59,203 bases of DNA from Streptomyces sp. Ncost-T10-10d (GTDB lineage Bacteria > Actinomycetota > Actinomycetes > Streptomycetales > Streptomycetaceae): the NCBI RefSeq assembly GCF_900091955.1, contig NZ_FMDF01000172.1:1-59203 (forward strand), in the 5' to 3' direction. Both the position numbers and the translations under genes were made by a program. The notes under the pieces are model-generated. The model was not told the origin of the DNA. It was given only the letters and a program-made list of their open reading frames with translations, and did not search any database. Numbering within the stretch: position 1 is the first letter of the stretch; the number at the start of each line of letters is the position of its first letter. This document shows positions 35,124 through 42,342 of the stretch, one piece after another.

Positions 35124-36808
35124 TACTGCTCCTCAGAGTTGTGATCCGGCGTCGCGGTCGGCGGTGGCCCCGGGCGCAGCCCGGCGAGCTCGGCGTACGC
35201 TCCGAACACCGCCTCGCGCGGCCGTACCCCGGTGGCGCGGGAGACGCCCTGCAGATGAGTGGTGCGCAGCATCGGATAGTTGGCCTCGCCGAAGACGCCG
35301 CCGGTGCGTCCGGTGCCGCCGTGCGTCGGCAGATAGGGCAGGAAGCCGATGTGCGAGTCGTTGACCTTGAGCAGGCCGCCGTTGGACACCTCGTCCACGA
35401 AGCGGTCGGCGACGGCCTCGTCCCGGGTCCACAGCGAGTTGCGGAGCCCGTAGGGGTTGCTGTTGACGTAGGCGAGCATCCGGTCCAGCAGTTCGCCGTC
35501 GGGGGCCGCCTCGGGCACGATGACCGGAAGCAGCGGGAAGAACGTCTCCTCGGCGACCGCCTCGATGTCGCGGCAGTTTTCGAGGCCGTCCACCCGCAGG
35601 ACGGTCGGTTCCAGGAAGAGGCCCGTGTCGGAGGGCGTACCGTCGGTCTCCATCCGCCGGGCACCGTGCACCAGGGTGGCGCCCTTGTCCAGGGCGTCTT
35701 GGACATAGGCGTAGAAGCGCTCGCTGCGCAGTACGGGGGAGAGCAGCGCGCCGGGGTCCTCGGGCAGTCCCGGGCGGATCAGTGATGCGGTCAGCCGCAG
35801 CCGTTCCAGCAGCTGTTCGGCGACGGCGGGGTGCACGATCACCTGGTTGGGCACCATGCAGATCTGCCCCGAGCCGAAGAAGCATTCCACGAGGGCCTCG
35901 CAGGCGGCCTCCAGATCGGCGTCGTGCCAGATCAGCACGGCGTCGTTGCCGGCGAGTTCGAGGACGGGCTTCTTGCCGTGCGCGACACAGTCGCGCTCCA
36001 GCTCCAGTCCGGTGGTCACGCCTCCGGTGTAGAAGATGTCGTCGATGTGCGGGCTCTGCAGCCAGCTCTTGATGGCCGGCCCGGGGCGGGAGCAGAAGAC
36101 GTTGAGCGTGCCGGGGGGAGCGCCGATGTCGTCGAGGGCGGGTGCCACCAGCTCACGCATCGCGTACATGACGCCGAGCGGTGCGCTGCGCGGGGCCCGC
36201 ACGACCACGGCGTTGCCGGCGATCAGCGGGGTGATCCCGAACAGTGCGCTGCTGGCGGGCGCGTTCTGCGGCGGGTTGACGGCGACCACGCCGTCCGCGA
36301 CCCGCCGTACGGTCATCCGCCGGCCGGCGTGCTCGATGCTCTGCTCCATCTGCCGGGCGCACCAGCCGAGGGTCTCCTCGCTGAAGATCTCCAGCAGTCC
36401 GGCCACCTGCCATTCGGCGAGTGCCCGCGGGTTGCCTTCGGCGATGAGCAGATCGACGAACTCCAGGTGGCGGCTCAGCAGCCGTTCGCGGATTCCTCTG
36501 CCCAGTCCGAGACGCTGTTCCAGCGGAAACCGTGCCCATGCCGGAGCCGCCTCGGCCGCTTTGCGGGATGCCTCCTCGACCGTACGGTCGTCGGCCAGTG
36601 CGCAGCGCCCCACGACAAAGTCCGTCGCTTCCGCGGGATCGGCTTTACCACGTTCCAGTTTTCGTTTGAGTGTCAGGCTTCTGAAGACATCATCAAGAAT
36701 GGATGACGTCTTCACCGTGTAGACGTGTCTTTCTGCGGCCACCTCACGTCCGGCGATATACGAGTCGTAGCTGAGGAACACGGGTCGGGCCGGTCGCGAA
36801 CCACTCAT
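35123..36808 (-). CDS. Aldehyde dehydrogenase superfamily enzyme
   Basis: About 561 residues, longer than usual by a 70-residue N-terminal extension. The NAD-binding region GVVAVNPPQNAP, the general-base Glu in PVLELAGNDA (about 315) and the nucleophile Cys in GSGQICMVPNQ (about 350) are all present. It may act as an acyl-thioester reductase giving an aldehyde for the aminotransferase, or as a normal dehydrogenase. First gene of the 12.7-kb minus operon. ATG 36808 has a weak ribosome site; a GTG at 36844 with AAGGAAG upstream is possible. Confidence 0.85.
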   Translation of the reverse strand: MSGSRPARPVFLSYDSYIAGREVAAERHVYTVKTSSILDDVFRSLTLKRKLERGKADPAEATDFVVGRCALADDRTVEEASRKAAEAAPAWARFPLEQRLGLGRGIRERLLSRHLEFVDLLIAEGNPRALAEWQVAGLLEIFSEETLGWCARQMEQSIEHAGRRMTVRRVADGVVAVNPPQNAPASSALFGITPLIAGNAVVVRAPRSAPLGVMYAMRELVAPALDDIGAPPGTLNVFCSRPGPAIKSWLQSPHIDDIFYTGGVTTGLELERDCVAHGKKPVLELAGNDAVLIWHDADLEAACEALVECFFGSGQICMVPNQVIVHPAVAEQLLERLRLTASLIRPGLPEDPGALLSPVLRSERFYAYVQDALDKGATLVHGARRMETDGTPSDTGLFLEPTVLRVDGLENCRDIEAVAEETFFPLLPVIVPEAAPDGELLDRMLAYVNSNPYGLRNSLWTRDEAVADRFVDEVSNGGLLKVNDSHIGFLPYLPTHGGTGRTGGVFGEANYPMLRTTHLQGVSRATGVRPREAVFGAYAELAGLRPGPPPTATPDHNSEEQ

Positions 36809-37205
36809 GGCGACTTGTCCGAAGGTCCCGGTGGGAGATTCCACGATTCGATGTCTTCCTTCCGAGGTGCTGGGCGCTCGACACTGCGGAGACAAAAGCT
36901 GCGGATACACGGAAGTGGCCGGAAGCTGCGCGACTCGGCACGTCGGCGATTCTGGCAGGGCGCACTGATACGGCCCTGACAGTGGACTGACCCATCCGGA
37001 AACCGGACGGAGCGCGGCTTCGCAGGTGCTGGGTCGGCAGTACGGATTCTTGTCACCGATTCCCGTTTATTTACGAGGGCGTCAGCAACAGGCCAGGAAG
37101 GCGATAAACAACCTCTACGGCCGCGGGCGAATCATTCCGGCCAAACTTTATTACAGCTCACGGCCGGGCCAGGAATGGTGAAGTCGACCTGCCTACGATG
37201 GGCAA
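36809..37205. other. Divergent intergenic region of the biosynthetic operon and the second MmyB gene
   Basis: About 397 non-coding bases containing AT-rich patches (37065-37075, 37140-37155). It must hold the promoter of the minus operon and that of the plus-strand regulator. TACGAT at 37194-37199 could be a -10 for a leaderless regulator mRNA, but no -35 fits. No copy of the MmyB palindrome is visible, nor clear SARP heptamer repeats. Confidence 0.5.
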
Positions 37206-38093
37206 ATGCGCGGACACACGATGCCCAGCGGACACACGAAGCCCCATCGAATCGGCCCCATGATCCGGGAGTGGCGCCATCGACGGAATCTGAGCCAATT
37301 GGCACTTGCCCTGCTGGCCGAGACGTCCAGCCGTCATCTGAGCTTCATAGAGACCGGGCGCGCCAGGCCGAGCCGCGAACTGCTCCTGAGGCTCTGCGAC
37401 CAGTTGGGCGTGCCCGTACGCCAGCGCAACTCCCTCATCATGGCCGCGGGTTACGCGCCGGCCTACGAGGAGACGCCGATCGGCGAGTCACCTATGAATC
37501 GGGCCAACGAGGCCGTCGAGCGGCTCCTCACCGGGCATGAGCCGTACCCCGCCCTGGTCTTCGACACCGTCTCGGATCTGTTCCGGGCCAACCGGTCGGC
37601 GATGGCGCTGCTGGACGGTGTGGCCGATGAACTGCTGCTGCCGCCCGTCAACGTCGTGCGGCTCTCGCTGCATCCGCAGGGCATGGCACGCACGATCACC
37701 AACTTCGCCGAGTGGCGCCGGCATCTGCTAGCACGGCTGCGGCGCGATGCCGCGTTCACCCATGACGAGCGGCTCAGCTGCCTGTACGAGGAGGTCCGCG
37801 CCTACCGGTACCCACCGGGTCTGCTGGGCACGGAGCCGAACTCCCCGGACACCTCGGACACCCACCAGATCGCGATTCCGCTGCACATCCGCGCGCTGGG
37901 GACCGAGTTGAGATTCATCAGTGCCGTGACCACCTTTGTGGCGCCCGTCGACATCACGCTGGCCGAGCTGACCATCGAGACGTTCTATCCCGCCGACAGG
38001 CACACCGCCGGCACGCTCCACTCCCACCACTGGAACGATCACCTGCGCGCGGCTGTGCCCGAGAGCTCTCCTCTGCTGCCGACGGGCCGCTGA
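37206..38093 (+). CDS. MmyB-type HTH transcriptional regulator, second copy
   Basis: 295 residues. XRE HTH (about 15-70): MIREWRHRRNLSQLALALLAETSSRHLSFIETGRARPS with GYAPAYEETP after it. MmyB-like ligand-binding domain (about 95-285): LLTGHEPYPALVFDTVSDLFRANRSAM and LSLHPQGMARTITNFAEW. It is homologous to the regulator at 21116 and lies inside the cluster, between the main operon and the exporter. It ends in a strong terminator. MmyB-type proteins often control an adjacent divergent gene, here possibly the aldehyde dehydrogenase operon. Confidence 0.88.
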   Translation: MRGHTMPSGHTKPHRIGPMIREWRHRRNLSQLALALLAETSSRHLSFIETGRARPSRELLLRLCDQLGVPVRQRNSLIMAAGYAPAYEETPIGESPMNRANEAVERLLTGHEPYPALVFDTVSDLFRANRSAMALLDGVADELLLPPVNVVRLSLHPQGMARTITNFAEWRRHLLARLRRDAAFTHDERLSCLYEEVRAYRYPPGLLGTEPNSPDTSDTHQIAIPLHIRALGTELRFISAVTTFVAPVDITLAELTIETFYPADRHTAGTLHSHHWNDHLRAAVPESSPLLPTGR

Positions 38094-38125
38094 GCGCACC
38101 CGCCGCTGTTGCGGGTGCGCTCAGC
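38089..38125. terminator. Terminator between regulator and exporter
   Basis: Perfect 15-bp stem (38089-38103 with 38111-38125) with a 7-base loop, overlapping the regulator's stop codon. It lies between convergent genes and could serve both. Confidence 0.85.
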
Positions 38126-38128
38126 GGG

Positions 38129-38200
38129 GGCTTCCCCGGTGGCCGTGAACTCAGGCGGCTTCCCCGGTGACCGTGCGCTCAGGCGGCTTCCTCGGTGGCC
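38129..38200. repeat. Tandem 28-bp repeats at the exporter 3' end
   Basis: Two full units (38129-38156, 38157-38184) and a partial third (38185-38200) of a sequence beginning GGCTTCCCCGGTG. The third unit is the last codons of the MFS gene, so the gene's end has been duplicated beyond its stop codon. Confidence 0.75.
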
Positions 38201-39624
38201 TTCTTCGGCAGCAGCTGGATGGCGACAACGAGCAGCAGTGCGAGGGCGGTCAGATACACCAGCCCGGCGTCCAGCCCGTCCGCCGCGCTCGCCGGGACGG
38301 CGTCGGCCCTGCCGTAGTAGATGATGCCGATCAGTGCGACACCCAGCGCGTTGCCCACCTGCATCATCGTGGTCAGAACCCCGGAGGCCGCACCGGCCAG
38401 ACGGGGCGGAATGCCCGCCAGGACCGTCGAGTTGAGCGGCGCCATCACCATCCCCATCCCCGCCCCGTCGAGCAGCAGGGCCGGGGCGAGCAGCCAGATG
38501 TTGCCTTCGACACCGATGCGGGACACCGTGAGGAAGAGCAGCAGCTGACCGACCGCGATCAGTACCCCGCCCAGGGCCAGCGCCTGTCGTCCCAGCCATG
38601 CCCCGAGCCTCCGCCCGAACACGGACGTGACGAAGAATCCGGCTCCCATGATCGTGAAGGTGAGACCGGAGTCCAGCGCGCTCAGCCCGCGTCCCTGCTG
38701 CAGATACAGCGCGAGGACGAGGAAGAACGAGGCCATCCCCGAGTAGAAGACGATCACTGCGAACAGTCCGACGGTGAAGGCGCGCTGACGGAAGAGTCCC
38801 GGATCCAGCAGGGGCGAGCCGCCCCTGGCCGACAGCCGTCGCTGATGCAGTACGAAGGCTCCGAGGAACGGCACAGCGAGGATCAGACACGCCCAGGTCC
38901 AGGCCGGCCAGCCCGCCTCCCGCCCTTCGACCAGCGGCAGCACCACGGCCACCAGGCCCAGCGTGACCAGCAGCATCCCGGGGATGTCGAGCCGGCTGGC
39001 CCCCTCCGCGCGTGACTCCGTGATCAGCCTGGGGGTCAGCAGCAGCGCGGCTGCCCCGATCGGCACATTGATCAGGAAGCAGCTGCGCCAGCCCAGACCG
39101 GCGACATCGGCCTGGATCAGCGCCCCGCCTATCAGCTGGCCGCCGACCGAAGCCGACGCCAGGACCAGGCCGTACGCCGTGAACGCCCGCACACGGGAGG
39201 CTCCGGTGTAGGTGACCCCGAGGATGGTCAGCACCTGCGGGGAGAGCACTGCGGCCCCGACGCCCTGGGCGACCCTGGCGAGCACCAGCACCAGGGCGTT
39301 CGGCGCGATCCCGCACACCAACGAGGCCGCCGTGAACAGCAGCAGCCCGATGACGTAGAGACGGCGCCGCCCGAAGATGTCGCCCAGCCGTCCCGCCGTG
39401 ATCAGGCCACAGGCGTACGCCAGGCCGTATCCGGCCACGATCAGCTGGACCTGAGCCGTATTCGCGCCCAGTTCGCTCTGCATCGCGGGAATCGCGACGT
39501 TCACGATGAAGAAGTCGAGGACGACCATGAAAATTCCGGCCAGGATCACCGGCAGCGCCAGGGAGCCGGGCCGGTCGGCAGCGGCCCGGCCAGGTTTCGG
39601 TGGTGCGGTGTCGACGTCGGTCAC
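38179..39624 (-). CDS. MFS drug exporter of the DHA2 (EmrB/QacA, 14-helix) family
   Basis: 481 residues with 14 hydrophobic helices. Motifs seen are FIVNVAIPAMQSELGA in helix 1, the loop motif GRLGDIFGRRRL between helices 2 and 3, and the antiporter motif region GVGAAVLSPQ with GLVLASASVGGQLIGG. The start is GTG 39624 with GGGAGGA upstream. It is divergent from the thioesterase across a promoter region with an MmyB palindrome. It probably exports, and gives self-protection against, the cluster product. Confidence 0.92.
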   Translation of the reverse strand: MTDVDTAPPKPGRAAADRPGSLALPVILAGIFMVVLDFFIVNVAIPAMQSELGANTAQVQLIVAGYGLAYACGLITAGRLGDIFGRRRLYVIGLLLFTAASLVCGIAPNALVLVLARVAQGVGAAVLSPQVLTILGVTYTGASRVRAFTAYGLVLASASVGGQLIGGALIQADVAGLGWRSCFLINVPIGAAALLLTPRLITESRAEGASRLDIPGMLLVTLGLVAVVLPLVEGREAGWPAWTWACLILAVPFLGAFVLHQRRLSARGGSPLLDPGLFRQRAFTVGLFAVIVFYSGMASFFLVLALYLQQGRGLSALDSGLTFTIMGAGFFVTSVFGRRLGAWLGRQALALGGVLIAVGQLLLFLTVSRIGVEGNIWLLAPALLLDGAGMGMVMAPLNSTVLAGIPPRLAGAASGVLTTMMQVGNALGVALIGIIYYGRADAVPASAADGLDAGLVYLTALALLLVVAIQLLPKKATEEAA

Positions 39625-39692
39625 AGCGTTCCTCCCCGCGCTCGAACCGGTACGAGTCCGCTCACCTTCCGCGTACGGTGGCGACGGCGTCG

Positions 39693-39709
39693 ATTACCTG
39701 GCAGGTAAT
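39693..39709. promoter_or_regulatory. Palindromic MmyB-type operator in the divergent exporter/thioesterase promoter
   Basis: ATTACCTGGCAGGTAAT has the same 7-bp arms as the site at 21064. Its last base starts -35 TTGTCC (39709-39714); an 18-bp spacer leads to -10 TAGCGT (39733-39738) for the thioesterase gene. It could also regulate the exporter on the other strand. Confidence 0.75.
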
Positions 39710-39810
39710 TGTCCGGGCCACGGCCGGCTGCCTAGCGTCGAGCGGTACGGACGCGAGGCGGGGCCGCGGCAAGGTCCCCGCCCATTGCGGCACAAGCGTG
39801 GGAGGGGCAG

Positions 39811-40593
39811 ATGGTCCAGGAGAACGCGGGGCTCGGCGCCGCTTGGTTCCACACCGGCCGGGCACGGCCCGACGCGGCGTGCAGGCTGTACGTCTTCCAC
39901 CACGCGGGCGGGTCGGCCGCGACGTACGCCCGCTGGGCACAGATGCTGCCCGACGACGTGGAGGTCGCCGCGGTCCAACTGCCCGGCCGGCAGAACCGCC
40001 GCTCCACCCCTGCGTTCACCGATCTGGACACACTCGTCGAGGCCGTGTACGAGGCCCTGGAGGACGACCTCGACGGACGCCGCTTCGCGTTCTTCGGGCA
40101 CAGCATGGGCGCGCTGATCGCCTACCGGCTGACCCTCGCCCTGCAGAAGGACGGTGCCCCCGCTCCCGCTCTGCTCGCGGTCTCGGGGTGGGAGGGGAGC
40201 GCGCACCGGCCGAGCCCGGCGCCCGTCGCACAGCTCTCCGACGAGGAATTCCTGGCCCGCGTCGGGGAGTTCGGGGGTCTGCCGCCGGAGGTCACCGGGA
40301 ACCGCGAACTGCTCGACCTCGTACTCCCCACGCTGCGCGCCGATTTCACCGTGGTCAACGGATACACGGACGACCGTGCGCGGGTCGACTGCCCCGTGGT
40401 GGCCTACGGCGGAGCCTCGGACCCGCTCCTGGGCGGGGGCGCCATGGGCGCGTGGGCGGACCGGGCGGACGCGTTCCAGGGGCTCAACGAGCTTCCGGGC
40501 GGCCACTTCTACATCTACGAGCAGGCCATGGCGGTGGCCGCGGATCTGGCGCGCCGGCTGCGGCGCGGCGCGGCGGGCCGGCGCCGGGGCTGA
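39811..40593 (+). CDS. Type II thioesterase
   Basis: 260-residue alpha/beta hydrolase of the external (type II) thioesterase family: FHHAGGSAATYARW near the N-terminus, nucleophile in FFGHSMGALIAYRL (about residue 95), Asp in GGASDPL (about 205) and His in PGGHFYIYE (about 232). Such enzymes clear stalled or wrong acyl groups from carrier proteins. GGGAGGGG precedes ATG 39811. It fits the KS-AT-ACP synthase and free carrier proteins of the cluster. Confidence 0.93.
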   Translation: MVQENAGLGAAWFHTGRARPDAACRLYVFHHAGGSAATYARWAQMLPDDVEVAAVQLPGRQNRRSTPAFTDLDTLVEAVYEALEDDLDGRRFAFFGHSMGALIAYRLTLALQKDGAPAPALLAVSGWEGSAHRPSPAPVAQLSDEEFLARVGEFGGLPPEVTGNRELLDLVLPTLRADFTVVNGYTDDRARVDCPVVAYGGASDPLLGGGAMGAWADRADAFQGLNELPGGHFYIYEQAMAVAADLARRLRRGAAGRRRG

Positions 40594-40600
40594 CACCGGT

Positions 40601-40688
40601 ACCGGTCTCGGCGCCGGTACCGGTCTCGGTACCGGCGCCGAGACCGGTGCGGCAGCCGATGCCGCTCCGGTGCCGGTTTCGGCACCGG
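40601..40688. terminator. Double-hairpin bidirectional terminator
   Basis: A perfect 21-bp stem (40601-40621 with 40628-40648) with loop GGTCTC is followed by a 9-bp stem CCGGTGCCG/CGGCACCGG (40667-40688). Both are built from a low-complexity GGTACCGG/GGCGCCGG repeat between the convergent thioesterase and ligase genes. Confidence 0.75.
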
Positions 40689-40709
40689 CACCGTCGTCGG
40701 CCTCAGCCA

Positions 40710-42278
40710 TCAGTGGATCTTGCTGGCCCGCCCGGCCCAGAACCGGTCCCGCAGTTCGCGGCGGAGCACCTTGCCGGTCGAGTTGCGGGGCAGGCCGTCC
40801 AGGAAGTCGTACCGGACGGGGATCTTGAAGTCGGCGATCCGCCCCTTCAGCGAGAGCATCAGTTCCCTCGGGGTCGCCCGCGTGCCCTCGTTCAGCACCA
40901 CGCAGGCATGCACCGCCTCGCCCCAACGAGGGTGCGGGGCACCGATGACCGCCACCTCGGCCACCGCGGGGTGCTTGCCCAGCGCCTCCTCCACCTCGCC
41001 GGGGTAGACGTTCTCCCCGGCGACGATGATCGTGTCCTTGATCCGGTCGCAGAGATAGAGGTAGCCGTCCTCGTCGAGGTATCCGGCGTCGCCCATCCGC
41101 AGCCATCCGTCCGTCAGGGTCCGCGCGGTGGCCTCCGGGAGGTTCCAGTAGCCCAGCATGACCGCGGCCGACCGCACCCACACCTCGCCGGTCTCCCCCG
41201 CCGCACAGGTTTTGCCGTCGGCGACGATCCGTATCTCCACCCCCGGGCACGCACGCCCGGCGGCACGCAGCCGGGGGCTTCCCGGTACGTGGTCGGGCAT
41301 CGGCAGCAGGGCCACCGCGTTGCCCGTCTCGGTGGCGGCGTACGCCTGCACCAGATCGGCCCCCAGCACGTCGAGGGAGCGGACCAGCAACTCCTCCGCG
41401 ATCGGCGATCCGCCGTAGACCGCTTTGCGCAGTGTCGCGAAGGTCTCCTTGGACGCGGCGGGCTCGGCCAGCATCATCTGGAGCATGGCCGGGGCGACGA
41501 ACGTGGTGGTGACGCCCACGTCCCTGATCAATGCGACCGCTTCCTGCGCGACGAACATCCGCATGATCACGTTCGTCACGCCGGCGGTGAACCCCTGCAT
41601 GGACCAGGACAGCCCGGCGATGTGCAGTCCCGGCAGCCCGATCAGGCTCCTGTCGCCGGGTTTCCAGTCCACCCAGTCCAGGCCGTTGTCGTCCATGGCG
41701 CGGCCCAGCGCGAAGAAGCTCCGGTGGGGCAGGACCACGCCCTTCGGCAGCCCGGTGGTGCCGCTCGTGTACATCTGGGCGACGGGCTGGGCGGGATCGG
41801 GGCGATAGCCGGTGCCAGAGTCCGGGAAGGCGGACTTCCAGTCCAGGAAGCCCGCGCCGCGCCGCCCGTCGGTGTCCATGCCGACGACGCATTTCAGTTC
41901 CGGCAGCTCGGCCTCGATCTGCTCGGCGGTGGCGCGGTACTCCTCCTCCACGAAGAGCAGCCGGGCGCAGGAGTCGCGCAGCTGGTGCTCGACCTCGCTC
42001 TCGGTGAGCCGCCAGTTGACCGGTACCAGGACGGTGCCGCTCTTGGCGCAGGCGAAGGCGATCTCGTAGTAGTACTGCGACTCCATGCCGAGGAACGCGA
42101 CCCGGTCGCCGGGAGCGAGCCCCGCGGCGAGCAGGGCGTGCGCGGCACGGTTGCTCTCACGGTCGAGTTCGGCGTACGTCACCTCGGTGCCGAGGTGGAT
42201 CATGGCGACATGATCGGGCCGGACGGCGGCGTGGTGTCCGGGGATGGCGGCGAGTGTCTCTGGCGTGGCCTCGTCCAT
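40710..42278 (-). CDS. Fatty acyl-CoA/ACP synthetase (AMP-forming)
   Basis: 522-residue ANL-superfamily ligase. P-loop YTSGTTGLPKGV lies near residue 170, A5 motif YAATETGN near 300, A7 GWLRMGDAGYLDEDGYLYLCDR near 385, and the A10 catalytic Lys in RNSTGKVLRREL near 500. It activates a carboxylic acid as acyl-AMP and transfers it to CoA or a carrier. GGAGAG precedes ATG 42278. It lies 64 bases after the PKS in the same minus operon and may load a fatty acid starter for it. Confidence 0.92.
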   Translation of the reverse strand: MDEATPETLAAIPGHHAAVRPDHVAMIHLGTEVTYAELDRESNRAAHALLAAGLAPGDRVAFLGMESQYYYEIAFACAKSGTVLVPVNWRLTESEVEHQLRDSCARLLFVEEEYRATAEQIEAELPELKCVVGMDTDGRRGAGFLDWKSAFPDSGTGYRPDPAQPVAQMYTSGTTGLPKGVVLPHRSFFALGRAMDDNGLDWVDWKPGDRSLIGLPGLHIAGLSWSMQGFTAGVTNVIMRMFVAQEAVALIRDVGVTTTFVAPAMLQMMLAEPAASKETFATLRKAVYGGSPIAEELLVRSLDVLGADLVQAYAATETGNAVALLPMPDHVPGSPRLRAAGRACPGVEIRIVADGKTCAAGETGEVWVRSAAVMLGYWNLPEATARTLTDGWLRMGDAGYLDEDGYLYLCDRIKDTIIVAGENVYPGEVEEALGKHPAVAEVAVIGAPHPRWGEAVHACVVLNEGTRATPRELMLSLKGRIADFKIPVRYDFLDGLPRNSTGKVLRRELRDRFWAGRASKIH

Positions 42279-42342
42279 GGTCTCTCCATCAACAGGTCCG
42301 GCTGATCGGAAGGTTGCTGCCCGGCCGGGTGCGGCGCGGGGT

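Noticed and set aside
37140..37200. Copy of the MmyB palindrome upstream of the second regulator
   Set aside because: ATTAC is present, but the second arm is missing, and the promoter geometry of the other sites is not reproduced.
39694..41892. 732-residue minus-strand frame covering the ligase and thioesterase region
   Set aside because: Out of frame with the ligase, which has complete ANL motifs in another frame; composition is Arg/Pro/Gly noise.
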